Shown piece after piece: positions 17,701 to 26,453 of a DNA stretch of 64,000 nt. Source of the stretch: Hyphomicrobiales bacterium (GTDB lineage: Bacteria > Pseudomonadota > Alphaproteobacteria > Rhizobiales > Rhizobiaceae); NCBI GenBank assembly GCA_900473745.1, contig UCMW01000010.1:1-64000 (forward strand), read 5' to 3'. Below the pieces are notes generated by a model. It saw only the letters and a program-made list of their open reading frames with translations. It made no database searches and was not told where the DNA came from. The position numbers were made by a program, and so were the translations under genes. Every line of letters begins with the position of its first letter. Position 1 is the first letter of the stretch.

Positions 17701-18725
17701 AGGACGAGGAAGACGGTGGCGGGTCCGTGCTTCAGATCTGAGAAGCGGAAGTCGGATCGCTTCAGCACCTCCATCATGCGCGGACTGTCGAGGAAATGCG
17801 TGTGGCGTTGGGCGGCCGACAAGACGCCCGCCGCTTCCCGATCTGCCTTGCCGAGATGGCGATTGGCGGCCCGAGCAATCAGGCCGTTCGCCTCGTGCAA
17901 CTGCTGCATTCTCTTGAGCAGATCTGCAAAGCTCTGCGGATCGGCAGTCAGATGGCGGCGCAGCGTGCCGAGATGCCGCTCGTCAGGAGGGGCCGTTGCG
18001 ACAATCTTCAGGATCAGTCCTGAGATCAGCGCCTTTGCTTCCTCGTTCCAGTGGGCTTCGCCTGCCACGCCCGGTTCATCGAAGACCAGGGCATCGGCCA
18101 GCGTGCCGGCATCTTCGGCCAAATCGAGACTGTCAGGGTCGAGATGGTCGAGGGGATTGAAGGCGGCGGTGTTCAAGCCGGTGATGCCGAATGGGTCGAG
18201 CACATGCACGGGACCGAACATCATCCTCGCACGCGCTGTTATCCTGGCATTCTCTCCCTTGGGATCGATGCAGATGATTGATCGATTGGCGGTCAGCAGA
18301 TTGGGAATGATCGTACCCACACCCTTGCCGGTTCTGGTCGGTGCCATGGTCAGCAGATGACCTGGTCCGTGATAGTGCAGCAGCTTGCGCGAATGCGGAT
18401 CGCGGCCGATCAGCAGGCCGTCATCGCTCTTGGTGAGACGGGCCAGCTCCTTCGGCGTCGCCCAGCCGGCAGAGCCATGGATCGCGGATGAGCGGGCTCT
18501 GACCAGGAATGGGAAGGCAAGGCCGATGAAGGCCAGGATCAGCGGCACATACTTCAGCACATCGGGCAGAATGCGACTGAGCCATCCCCGCTCTTCCTCC
18601 GCATTGTGCTGGATAACCACATCCACGCCGAGGATGACCGAGATCAGGATGTAGCCGAGAAACAACCCGATCAGGGCAAGCTTGATACCGTGACCAAGCA
18701 GACGAAAGCGATCGAACAGGGTCAT
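17130..18725 (-). CDS. traG: conjugal-transfer coupling protein TraG/VirD4 type
   Basis: 531 residues. Two N-terminal hydrophobic segments (about 13-35 and 58-75) anchor it in the inner membrane. Walker A TMAPTRTGKGVG lies at about residues 126-137 and Walker B PVLYLLDEFAALGHL near 385. It would couple the TraA-DNA relaxosome to a type IV secretion channel. It overlaps traD by 4 bp. Ti-plasmid TraG proteins are about 100 residues longer, so the C-terminus is short. No mating-pore genes are present, so a helper channel would be needed. Confidence 0.9.
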   Translation of the reverse strand: MTLFDRFRLLGHGIKLALIGLFLGYILISVILGVDVVIQHNAEEERGWLSRILPDVLKYVPLILAFIGLAFPFLVRARSSAIHGSAGWATPKELARLTKSDDGLLIGRDPHSRKLLHYHGPGHLLTMAPTRTGKGVGTIIPNLLTANRSIICIDPKGENARITARARMMFGPVHVLDPFGITGLNTAAFNPLDHLDPDSLDLAEDAGTLADALVFDEPGVAGEAHWNEEAKALISGLILKIVATAPPDERHLGTLRRHLTADPQSFADLLKRMQQLHEANGLIARAANRHLGKADREAAGVLSAAQRHTHFLDSPRMMEVLKRSDFRFSDLKHGPATVFLVLPPDRLSTYSRWLRLLVTQSLTDMARDPTTPAKPVLYLLDEFAALGHLAPIERAMGLMAGYGVQLWPILQDMHQLRATYGQRAGTFLSNASVCQVFGVNDIETASLIAKTIGRMDAHHVTNSWSGPNLPWKPPGHTSSEHVVARDLITPDEIMRLPSEAMILLNTGQRPALAQKIRYYTDPEFQKLLDPV

Positions 18726-19021
18726 GGCTGCTGCTCCCCGTCTGTGGCCTCATTCGGCTTGTTGATCCCGAGGATATCGTCGAACAGATCCCGGTCCTTC
18801 TCCCGCGTCAAAAACCCCGGAAGTTCTGCACGCAGCCACTCGTCGAGACGGCCAGTGAGATGACGATCGGGTTGGCGCTCTATCCGATCGAGCACGAGTG
18901 CCCCGATCAGGATCTTGCGTCTCGTATCCCGCGCACGCTCTTCTCTGCCAAGGCGTGCCACCAGCACCTGTTTGCGGGCTTCCAGCTGTCGCAGTCTTTC
19001 CTGAATGCTTCGTCTGGTCAT
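18722..19021 (-). CDS. traD: conjugal-transfer protein TraD (Ti/rhizobial type)
   Basis: 99 residues from ATG at 19021, MTRRSIQERLRQLEARKQ; a longer start at 19051 adds ten residues. The protein is basic and helical, like the small TraD proteins found between TraC and TraG on Ti and rhizobial plasmids. It overlaps traG (ATGA) and is divergent from traA across the oriT. The expected traC between traD and oriT is missing. Its exact role is not defined in the family; it is thought to assist relaxosome formation. Confidence 0.75.
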   Translation of the reverse strand: MTRRSIQERLRQLEARKQVLVARLGREERARDTRRKILIGALVLDRIERQPDRHLTGRLDEWLRAELPGFLTREKDRDLFDDILGINKPNEATDGEQQP

Positions 19022-19160
19022 CCTGTCGTCCTCCGCGTCGTCGGTTCGCAATGAAACTTAATTCGACGCCGCTGTGCCAAGTCGCACAAGATGCAAATCT
19101 GTCATCGGTGCGATCGGCGAAGCCGCATCCCGATGCTGGCGAGCGAAGCGAAGAAAGCAC

Positions 19161-19192
19161 CAAGGGCGCACTTACGAGTTGCTGCGCAACTC
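19161..19192 (-). other. oriT: origin of transfer (oriT), RSF1010/Ti-like nic region
   Basis: On the minus strand this reads a perfect 7-bp inverted repeat (GAGTTGC / GCAACTC, 19176-19192) followed by GTAAGTGCGCCCT (19163-19175). The same hairpin plus TAAGTGCGCCCT arrangement forms the nic region of RSF1010 and is closely related to that of Ti plasmids. It lies between divergent traD and traA, the position of oriT on Ti plasmids. TraA should cut just 3' of GCCCT on the minus strand; the exact phosphodiester is inferred from RSF1010. Confidence 0.88.
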
Positions 19193-19229
19193 AGCGCTCT
19201 GACGCTTCCGACGAGCTGGAGACGTGCGA

Positions 19230-22200
19230 ATGGCGATTTACCATTGCAGCATGAAGCCGGTGAGCCGCGGTGGCGGCCGAAGCGCCGTGGCCGCGATCGC
19301 CTATCGGACCGCCAGCCGGATGATCAATGAACGCGAAGGTCTCGTGCATGACTTCACCCGAAAGAGTGGCGTCGTGCATTGCGAGATCGTGCTGCCGGAA
19401 GGTTCGCAGGCGAAGTGGGCACTGGACCGATCGGTGCTGTGGAACGCGGTGGAGTTCGCCGAGAAACGCAAGGATGCGCGGCTTGCCCGAGAATTCGAGA
19501 TCGCCCTTCCGCAGGAGCTGAATGCCGATCAGCGTCTGGCGCTGGTGCGTGCCTTCGCTCGTGATCTCGCCGATCGGCATGGAGCAGCCGCCGACTTCGC
19601 CATTCATGCGCCGGGAGGCGAGAGTGACATTCGCAATATCCATGCCCATGTGATGATGACGACGCGGACAGTCGGACCCGATGGCTTGGGCGAAAAGACG
19701 CTGATCGAGCGGGAGAACAAGTGGCTGCTGAACCACGATCTGCCGACGTCACAGATGCAGTTGCGCGAGATCCGTCAGGCCTGGGAGACGCATGCCAATC
19801 GGGCACTGATGCAGGCAGGGCACGAGATCAGGATCGATCATCGCTCGCACCTTGAACGTGGGCTCGAGATCGAGCCGACCGAACATATGGGCGTGCATGC
19901 CTCAGAGATCGACAGGCGAGGGGGATCCGTCTCACGCACGCGGATCGACGAGGAGGCGGCACGGCGCAATGCGGAACTGATCCGGCAGAAACCGGAGCAG
20001 GTTCTGACACTGATTACCGGCGAAAAGAGCGTCTTCGACCGCTATGACGTGGCGCGAGCGCTTCACCGCTACATCGATGATGTCGGCCAGTTCCGCAACG
20101 CCTTTGCGGCGGTCATGGGCTCGAAGGCTCTGGTGGAATTGCGGAAGGAAACATCTGCCGAGCTTGCCCGCTACACGACGCGCGAAATGCTGGAGATCGA
20201 GCACGCCATGGCCGCGAGTGCCGACCGCATGAGCCAGCACTCCGGCCATGGCGTTAACCGACATCATATCGATCAGGCATTGAGGCTACAGGACGAGGCC
20301 ATCAGGGCAATGACAGATGGTTTCAGCTCGCAAACAGTTGAACAGGACACTCCACCTTCATCCACAGGTGAGTCCCGATCGACGCAAACTCCAGGTCTGA
20401 GCGAAGAGCAGCGCCTTGCCGTCCGGCATGTCACGGGGCCGGAGCGGATCGCCGCTGTTATCGGCTTTGCGGGGGCGGGCAAGTCGACCATGTTGGCCGC
20501 AGCGCGTATGGCCTGGGAGGCGCAGGGCTACCGGGTGCACGGCGCAGCACTTGCCGGCAAGGCGGCGGAGGGGCTGGAGGAATCCTCCGGCATCATCTCC
20601 CGCACGCTCGCATCCTGGGAACACAGCTGGCAGGCGGGCAGGGCGGAGCTCAGTTCGAATGATATCCTCGTCATCGATGAGGCCGGCATGGTCGGCAGCA
20701 GGCCGATTGGTCGGTTCGTCGAGGAGGTCGAACGGCGCGGGGCAAAGCTGGTGCTGGTCGGCGATCATGAACAACTGCAGGCGATCGGGGCGGGATCTCC
20801 ATTCCGGGCAATCGCCGAGCGCATCGGTGCGGTCGAACTCTCTGAGATCCGCCGGCAGGAGCAAGAATGGCAGCGGCAGGCTTCGATAGCCTTTGCCACG
20901 CATCGGACGGGCGAGGGACTGTCTGCCTATGCCGATCGTGGACAGGTGCACTTCGCGGATAACAGGGGCGAGGCAAGGAACGCTCTGGTGCGGGACTATC
21001 TCGAAGATCGCGATGCGCGACCGGAGGGATCGCGGATTGGGCTTGCCCATCGTCGCGTCGATGTCCGGGCGATCAATGAAGCGATCCGCTCGGAATTGCA
21101 GACTCGGGGCGTGTTGGCGAAAGGCGAGGCGGGAGAACTGGGCCACGCAGGCCAGGGCAGTTCTGAAGGTCTGGTGCTGGAAGGGGAGAGGACCAACCGG
21201 GAGATCGTCTACCAGACGAATGATGGCCGACGTGGTTTTGCGCCAGGTGACCGCATCGTGCTGCTGGAGAACAACAGGGATCTCGGGGTTAAGAACGGCA
21301 TGCTGGGGACGGTCGGTGCCGTCGAGCCTGACGCAATACAGGTAAGGCTCGACGGCGCGGGGCAGAATGCCGCCCGTCTGATCTCCATACCGGTCAGAAG
21401 TTACCAAAGCTTTGACCATGGCTACGCGACGACGATCCACAAGTCGCAAGGGGCAACGGTCGACCGTGCCTTTGTCATGGCATCCACCACGATGGACCGG
21501 CATCTGACCTATGTGGCGATGACCCGGCACAGGCATGCTGTCGGGCTCTATGGCGGGCGCGATGAGCTCAGGGATCTGAAGGCAATGACCGCCAGTCTCG
21601 GTCGCTCGGGCGCCAAGGAAACGGTGCTGGACTACACGGATGTCTTTGCAGCGAGGCGAGGGCTGGGGGAGGGCATTTCTCTCCGAAGCGAGATTGTCAT
21701 GGGCGCAACGCCACACCGGGACGGCGCACACTGGGCTGACGATCGGCCGGCGGCTCACTACGGCGCTTTGGGTGAGCGCGTTCGCTCGCCCGCCGATCGG
21801 CAAGCCTTGGAACCGCGTGCTAGGACTGAGAGTGGTGAGAGAGGTATTGGCCAGGAAGCGAGGGTGCCGCCGCTGGTGCCTGCTATCACCAGCTACGCCC
21901 GGACGGTGGATCAGGTAGCGCGGGAGGCGGCGGCCCAGCATATGGAGCGGGGATTGGAGACGGTACGCTGGGTGGGTGCGGGGGTCTTTGTCGATCGCGA
22001 CCGATTTGTCGAGATGGTCGCGAAAACCATTCAGGAGCGGGATGGAGACGTCAGTGGAATGGCAAAAGCAGTGGCCGAGCGGCCGGAGGCGTTTGGCGCG
22101 TTGCGAGGCAAGGCCGGTCTGTTCGGGGAAAACAGGGAGCGGAAGGAGGCTCGTCGTCTGGCTGGAGCACTCGGGGCTCATGTGGGTTACACCGGAAAGG

Positions 22201-22619
22201 ACTGGATCCGGCGGTATGAACAGGCGGTCAATACCGAGCAGTGGAGGCGGGAGAAGGAGGATGTCATCGCGGTGCCGGGATTGAGCGTCGGGAGTGAAGC
22301 GATCCTGAAGCGCCTGGACGGGCTCGAAAGGAAGGAGAAGGATGCGTTTCTGGAGAAGCTCGTCGACACGCCGGAGGGGAAGCGGGCGCTTGCGGAGGCA
22401 GAGGCCATCACTGATGCGATGAAAGAGCGGTTTGGGACCGACGATCTGCGCAACAAGAACCTGGCGGAACTGACGCGAGGGCTGGCGGAGAAGGTTGATC
22501 TGGCACGGGTGGCAGAGGTGGTGGGGGTCGCGTATCGGGCGAAGAACGCGGAAATGTTCAGGCAGCAGGAGATCGTGCGGAGTGAGCGCAAGGGGTTGGG
22601 CTTGGGTTTGCGGATGTGA
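19230..22619 (+). CDS. traA: TraA relaxase/helicase (MOBQ family)
   Basis: About 1129 residues from ATG 19230 (a GTG at 19224 is possible), full length for TraA. The N-terminal MobA/MobL relaxase starts MAIYHCSMKPVSRGGGR and contains the metal-binding NIHAHVMMTTR near residue 145. The helicase half has Walker A GFAGAGKSTML near 412, Walker B ILVIDEAGMVG near 479, and the late motif TTIHKSQGATVDRA. It nicks oriT just upstream, stays bound to the 5' end and unwinds DNA for transfer. No frameshift is seen, so it looks functional. Confidence 0.95.
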   Translation: MAIYHCSMKPVSRGGGRSAVAAIAYRTASRMINEREGLVHDFTRKSGVVHCEIVLPEGSQAKWALDRSVLWNAVEFAEKRKDARLAREFEIALPQELNADQRLALVRAFARDLADRHGAAADFAIHAPGGESDIRNIHAHVMMTTRTVGPDGLGEKTLIERENKWLLNHDLPTSQMQLREIRQAWETHANRALMQAGHEIRIDHRSHLERGLEIEPTEHMGVHASEIDRRGGSVSRTRIDEEAARRNAELIRQKPEQVLTLITGEKSVFDRYDVARALHRYIDDVGQFRNAFAAVMGSKALVELRKETSAELARYTTREMLEIEHAMAASADRMSQHSGHGVNRHHIDQALRLQDEAIRAMTDGFSSQTVEQDTPPSSTGESRSTQTPGLSEEQRLAVRHVTGPERIAAVIGFAGAGKSTMLAAARMAWEAQGYRVHGAALAGKAAEGLEESSGIISRTLASWEHSWQAGRAELSSNDILVIDEAGMVGSRPIGRFVEEVERRGAKLVLVGDHEQLQAIGAGSPFRAIAERIGAVELSEIRRQEQEWQRQASIAFATHRTGEGLSAYADRGQVHFADNRGEARNALVRDYLEDRDARPEGSRIGLAHRRVDVRAINEAIRSELQTRGVLAKGEAGELGHAGQGSSEGLVLEGERTNREIVYQTNDGRRGFAPGDRIVLLENNRDLGVKNGMLGTVGAVEPDAIQVRLDGAGQNAARLISIPVRSYQSFDHGYATTIHKSQGATVDRAFVMASTTMDRHLTYVAMTRHRHAVGLYGGRDELRDLKAMTASLGRSGAKETVLDYTDVFAARRGLGEGISLRSEIVMGATPHRDGAHWADDRPAAHYGALGERVRSPADRQALEPRARTESGERGIGQEARVPPLVPAITSYARTVDQVAREAAAQHMERGLETVRWVGAGVFVDRDRFVEMVAKTIQERDGDVSGMAKAVAERPEAFGALRGKAGLFGENRERKEARRLAGALGAHVGYTGKDWIRRYEQAVNTEQWRREKEDVIAVPGLSVGSEAILKRLDGLERKEKDAFLEKLVDTPEGKRALAEAEAITDAMKERFGTDDLRNKNLAELTRGLAEKVDLARVAEVVGVAYRAKNAEMFRQQEIVRSERKGLGLGLRM

Positions 22620-23111
22620 GCCGGTGGGCAATCGCATCGGCCGAGGTCCCAGACTTAAAAGGACCACGCGAGGATCCTCTTCCATGCAGTACCTGCGGTT
22701 AATCCGACCGTGGCTAGCCGCTGATCTCGCCGCCTATCGTGCTCGATTTCGCACTCGGGGAACGATAGCCGCTGACAGCTGCAGCCAAGCGGCCCGTGCA
22801 TGCTGAAGCGTTCAGCCCCCCTGATGCCTGTACAGGTTTGTTGCCAAATCAACTAAACAAACTAACCGCCTTGTGGAAAGGCTCCGCATGCGAAGAGCAA
22901 GGCAGAAACAATTAGATGACCATCGGCGTGATGGCTGAAGGGCCTGTATCAGGTTGCGGCTGAGCCACGTGCCCCAGGTTTCGAAGCTGCGTTGGGTGGG
23001 GCTGTGGGTGTTTTCAAAGGAGAGTGGAAAAAGCGTCACATTCGCTCTTGCGTGGGGGGTGAGTTGCCGCTATGAGACAGCCCGCGCCAACAAGCGCCGA
23101 CCAGTGTGACC
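22620..23111. other. intergenic stretch between traA and tRNA-Ser
   Basis: About 490 bp with no convincing gene. The traF and traH genes that often follow traA in rhizobial plasmids are absent. No repeat of the tRNA 3' end was noticed here. Confidence 0.5.
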
Positions 23112-23201
23112 GGAGAGGTGGCTGAGTGGTCGAAAGCACCGCACTCGAAATGCGGCATACGGGCAACCGTATCGTGGGTTCGAATCCCACCCTCTCCGCC
23201 A
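23112..23201 (+). tRNA. tRNA-Ser(CGA)
   Basis: A 90-base class II tRNA. The acceptor stem is GGAGAGG (23112-23118) with CCTCTCC (23191-23197), discriminator G and encoded CCA. The anticodon stem CCGCA/TGCGG encloses loop CTCGAAA, giving anticodon CGA at 23146-23148 for codon UCG. A long variable arm (ATACGGGCAACCGTAT) and the T loop GGTTCGAATCC are present. An integrase gene starts 90 bp downstream, so this gene is the probable attachment site of an island. Confidence 0.97.
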
Positions 23202-23291
23202 TTTTTGGGTCACTCTTCCCCAATTAGACGCAAGCCCTTGGTTTTCCTCGCGAATTCCTGACAGACTGCCCCAACCAGAGGCACTCAAGTC

Positions 23292-24577
23292 ATGAATGTA
23301 TCGCGCATTGTATCGCCCGATGTACAGTCCGATGTATCGCCGGACGCGGAAATCATTTCCGCAAAGAACCGGAATCGCAAGCTTAAAACGAGATCGTCCG
23401 GGCTCTATCTGGTGAGGAGCGGCGGGACCTATCTTTTCCAGATCAGACTGCCGAAACGCATCGGTGGCGGTGCAGGCTCCCGGCCCATCCGGGTGAGCCT
23501 GGGCGCGCTTCCGCACCAACAGGCGAGAGAGCTCGCCAATGCCCTTGGGGCATTGGCACCGACGCTCTTCAGGGAGATCGAGAAGAGAATGGCAGGCAAG
23601 CAGGGACCCAATTCGAAAACTTCAAAAGACCTCGGTGACGAGGGCGTCGCTGACGACGACTGGCCTTTCGATTTTGCCAGCGTGTTCCTCAAGGCCGCGC
23701 TCTACGACATCGTGCAGCCTCCCCGCGCGCCGACGCCTGCCGAAGCGGAGGGGCATGAGATGATGCGCGGCCTCGTGCGCATCGGACGTGAGGTGTCAGC
23801 CAAGCAGGCGGGCCAGCCTCATGACGAGATGATTGCCGACCATGCCGAACTTCTCGCCGCCGGACATGTGGCCAAATATCAGGCGGCAGCCTCGCCGATT
23901 TCGATCTCTGAGGAGCTCTACACCTCGGTATCGGCTCCCCTCGCGTCGGTTCCTCATCAACCATCAAGTGCGCCTCTACCAGAACCCACGCCCCTTCCTC
24001 AGCCTGACGTCGAGCCCGGCAGCAAGGACAAGCGTTTGATCAGCGCTGACGTGCCCGCCGCCTTCCAGCTGGATCGGCGTACCGTCGAGCGACCTGCCTC
24101 CAGCAAGCCGCTCTTCAGTCACGTTGCGAGCAATTATCTCGCAAAAAGAAAGTCCTCCAAGTCAGAGGAAAACAAAGATATCGGCATTGCCGAGACGCGC
24201 CTTAACCTATTCGCCGAGCCTATCGGTGATCACCCGATCGACACCTACACGGCAACCGATCTTCAGGCCTTCATTGATCTCATCAAGTATTGGCCCAAGG
24301 ACGCAAAATGTCGGCCTGCTCATCTCACCGCACGTGAGATTATCGCCTCGAACGAGGATTGCAGGTTCGAGACACTGGCGCGGAAGACGCTCGAGGAGGG
24401 CTATCTCGCTGTCGTTAAAGCCGCCCTGAATTCAGGCCAGGTCGACCATGACTACCGCCCGATCGCCAATGCCAAACTCTTCTACCCCGACCTGGCTCGG
24501 CCACCGGTTCACACACAGCCGTTGGGAAATGCCAAAATCGAGAAGGTGTTTCAAACAGGGGTCGCAAGTGGGATGTT
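23292..24577 (+). pseudogene. tyrosine-type site-specific integrase, C-terminus lost
   Basis: About 428 residues remain before the IS boundary. The N-terminal part (SSGLYLVRSGGTYLFQIRLP) is the small arm-type domain found at the start of rhizobial tRNA-associated integrases. A core-binding/SAM-like region follows around LFSHVASNYLAKRKSSK. The catalytic domain with the Arg, HxxR and Tyr residues is not present; the frame runs into the IS inverted repeat and stops at 24611. Its position just after tRNA-Ser fits integration into that gene. As it stands it cannot be an active recombinase. Confidence 0.8.
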
Positions 24578-24640
24578 TGGCCTGCTGCCGGTTTCATGGA
24601 CACCGAGTTAAGGTGTTCCTCCTGAAACCGGAGAGCATGA

Positions 24641-24931
24641 ATGCAAAGAAGGAAGTTCAGCCGCGAGTACAAGCTTGAGGCGGTAAAGTTGGTCAAGGAG
24701 CGTGGGGTCGCTGTTGCCCAGGCGGCCCGTGACCTTGATGTCCACGAGAATGTGTTGCGCAAATGGGTTCGCGAATACGGCGACGATCCCAGCCAGTCCT
24801 TTCCTGAAAAAGGCCAGATGAAGCCGGAGCAGCTTGAGATTGATCGGCTCCGTCGTGAAGTCGCCAAGTTGAAGGCGGAGCGCGACATCCTAAAAAAGGC
24901 CGCAGCCTACTTTGCCAGGGACGCGATATGA
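24641..24931 (+). CDS. IS3-family transposase OrfA
   Basis: 96 residues. A helix-turn-helix of the HTH_8/Tnp_1 type (FSREYKLEAVKLVKERG and AQAARDLDVHENVLRKWVRE) binds the inverted repeats, followed by a leucine-zipper-like helix (QLEIDRLRREVAKLKAERDI). The stop overlaps the orfB start (ATGA). A slippery A6G run at 24892-24898, inside the 3' end, would let ribosomes shift to the -1 frame and make the OrfAB transposase. Confidence 0.95.
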   Translation: MQRRKFSREYKLEAVKLVKERGVAVAQAARDLDVHENVLRKWVREYGDDPSQSFPEKGQMKPEQLEIDRLRREVAKLKAERDILKKAAAYFARDAI

Positions 24932-25788
24932 GGTTCGCGTTCATTGCAAAGCACCGTTCGATCTGGCCGGTGGCATGGCTCTACGAAGCGCTAGGGGTTT
25001 CTCGTTCAGGTTTCCATGCCTGGCTCAACCGTTCTGCGAGTGAACGCGCTCGCTATGATGAGGTTCTGCTGGACAAGATCAGGCAGAGCTTCAAAATCAG
25101 CGACCGCACTTATGGTGCTCGCCGCGTATGGCATGACGTGCTGGAAGAAGGATTATTCTGTGGCCTCCATCGTATCGAGCGGCTGATGCGCTTGAATGCG
25201 CTCAGGGCTAGGCCGAGACGGCGTGGCTTGCCGAAAGATGCCGGTGACCGTGCCGTCATCATGCCGAACGTGCTGGACCGTCAGTTCATGGCAGAGCGAC
25301 CGAACCAGAAATGGGTGGCCGACTTCACTTATATCTGGACAGCAGAAGGCTGGCTGTATGTCGCGGCCGTCATTGACCTGTTCTCACGCCGCGTTGTCGG
25401 CTGGTCGATGAATGCCAACATGACGGCCCAACTCGTCACAGATGCGCTGATCATGGCAATCTGGCGTCGAGGAAAACCAGACGCGCTACTGCATCATTCC
25501 GATCAGGGAAGCCAATATACGAGCGAGCAGTTCCAGCGTCTCATGAGCGACCACGGCATCACCTGCTCCATGAGCCGCTCTGGAAATGTCTGGGACAACG
25601 CTGCAATGGAAAGCTTCTTCTCATCACTGAAAACGGAGAGAACAGCACGGAGGGTTTATCGCACGAGGAATCATGCAAGAGCGGATGTGTTCGATTACAT
25701 CGAGCGCTTCTACAATCCGAAGCGCCGCCACTCGACACTGGGCTATCTCAGCCCCAATGACTTTGAAACAAAGGTGGGATTAGCTTAA
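24928..25788 (+). CDS. IS3-family transposase OrfB (DDE integrase domain)
   Basis: 286 residues. The rve catalytic core shows the three acidic residues: WVADFTYIWT (D), HHSDQGSQYTS (D) and NAAMESFFSSLKTE (E), with the spacing of the family. The N-terminal HTH_21 part begins MRFAFIAKHRSIWPVAWL. The -1 frame is open from the slippery run in orfA through the OrfB start, so an OrfAB fusion is possible. Confidence 0.95.
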   Translation: MRFAFIAKHRSIWPVAWLYEALGVSRSGFHAWLNRSASERARYDEVLLDKIRQSFKISDRTYGARRVWHDVLEEGLFCGLHRIERLMRLNALRARPRRRGLPKDAGDRAVIMPNVLDRQFMAERPNQKWVADFTYIWTAEGWLYVAAVIDLFSRRVVGWSMNANMTAQLVTDALIMAIWRRGKPDALLHHSDQGSQYTSEQFQRLMSDHGITCSMSRSGNVWDNAAMESFFSSLKTERTARRVYRTRNHARADVFDYIERFYNPKRRHSTLGYLSPNDFETKVGLA

Positions 25789-25988
25789 CTCGGTGTCCGA
25801 AAAACCGGCAGCAGGCCAGTTAGTTGAGAGGCTGCTTATAGCGAGCGGAGGATTGAGCTTGGCCATGAGGCTAAATCCTCCGCGCCTTAATTTGCTGCCT
25901 ACAGTGTATTGAGGCGGCCCGGAGAACGCCTCTTATGCTGCCGGCGCCTTACGCCGTTACCTTAGCAACTAATGGCGGCAGCGAATGA

Positions 25989-26453
25989 TCATTGATACGG
26001 ATAGCATTGGCCATCAGCTCCCCGCACCCGGCCACTACCACATGAATCTACCGCCCGGCCTTGGTACGGATAGCATTGGCCGTCCGCTCCGCGGATCCTG
26101 CCGGCACCACAGGAGTATGCGGGGTTTTCCCGCCTAGAATAGCATTGACCATCGGCTCCACGCACCCGCCCCCCACCACATGAATATGCGGGCCGCTCAC
26201 GGTGCGGATAGCACTGACCGTCGTAGCCACGTACCCGACCGGGACCGCACGAATACCCAGACCGTTCCCGCTTCTGATAGCACTGCCCGTCACCGCCGCG
26301 AACCCGGCCAGGACCGCAAGACCAATCGACATTCACGACTTGTGACGAGAGACCTTCAGACATTGCCGCCCGCGGCATCGCGGACGCTTCTCCTCCCAAT
26401 AGCACAGGCAAGAAGAGGACCGCCGCTAACGCAATAATTTTCATGGTTTCCAT
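25989..26453 (-). CDS. secreted Cys-rich tandem-repeat protein
   Basis: 154 residues. Residues 1-25 form a signal peptide (hydrophobic IIALAAVLFLPVLLG, cleavage near EASA). Residues 44-154 are five tandem copies of a 23-residue unit of the form (Y/W/D)SCG-x-GR(V/I)RG-x-DGQCY, each with two Cys twelve positions apart. The repeat covers 25992-26324. Short secreted proteins with a GCGxGxxRGxxGxC-like motif occur in Rhizobiales without known function. Each unit could form one disulfide loop in the periplasm. Unlike most, this one is a regular multi-copy array. Confidence 0.75.
   Translation of the reverse strand: METMKIIALAAVLFLPVLLGGEASAMPRAAMSEGLSSQVVNVDWSCGPGRVRGGDGQCYQKRERSGYSCGPGRVRGYDGQCYPHRERPAYSCGGGRVRGADGQCYSRRENPAYSCGAGRIRGADGQCYPYQGRAVDSCGSGRVRGADGQCYPYQ
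25992..26324 (-). repeat. five tandem 69-bp coding repeats
   Basis: Four full 69-bp units and one of 57 bp, all in frame, encode the Cys-containing 23-residue units of the secreted protein. Units differ by several substitutions, so the array is not freshly amplified. Confidence 0.8.

Larger units (their letters stand above)
24578..25818 (+). mobile_element. IS3-family insertion sequence, complete
   Basis: 1241 bp bounded by 34-bp inverted repeats that differ at three or so positions: the left end starts TGGCCTGCTGCCGGTTT and ends GGACACCGAGTTAA, and the right end at 25785-25818 is its near-perfect complement. Ends are TG...CA. The flanks carry a 3-bp target duplication, GTT at 24575-24577 and 25819-25821. 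It contains overlapping orfA and orfB in the -1 relation. Intact ends, both frames open and a clean duplication suggest a recent insertion. Confidence 0.95.

Noticed and set aside
20358..22685. 775-residue open frame antisense to traA
   Set aside because: It is a shadow of the GC-rich traA gene; the composition is Arg/Pro/His/Leu-rich with no domain, and traA is clearly the real gene.
22655..22852. 65-residue frame after traA
   Set aside because: No ribosome site, no similarity to TraF or TraH, random-looking composition.
25989..26350. CRISPR-like array
   Set aside because: The tandem periodicity is 69 bp, in frame and codes for Cys repeats without unique spacers; no cas genes are present.
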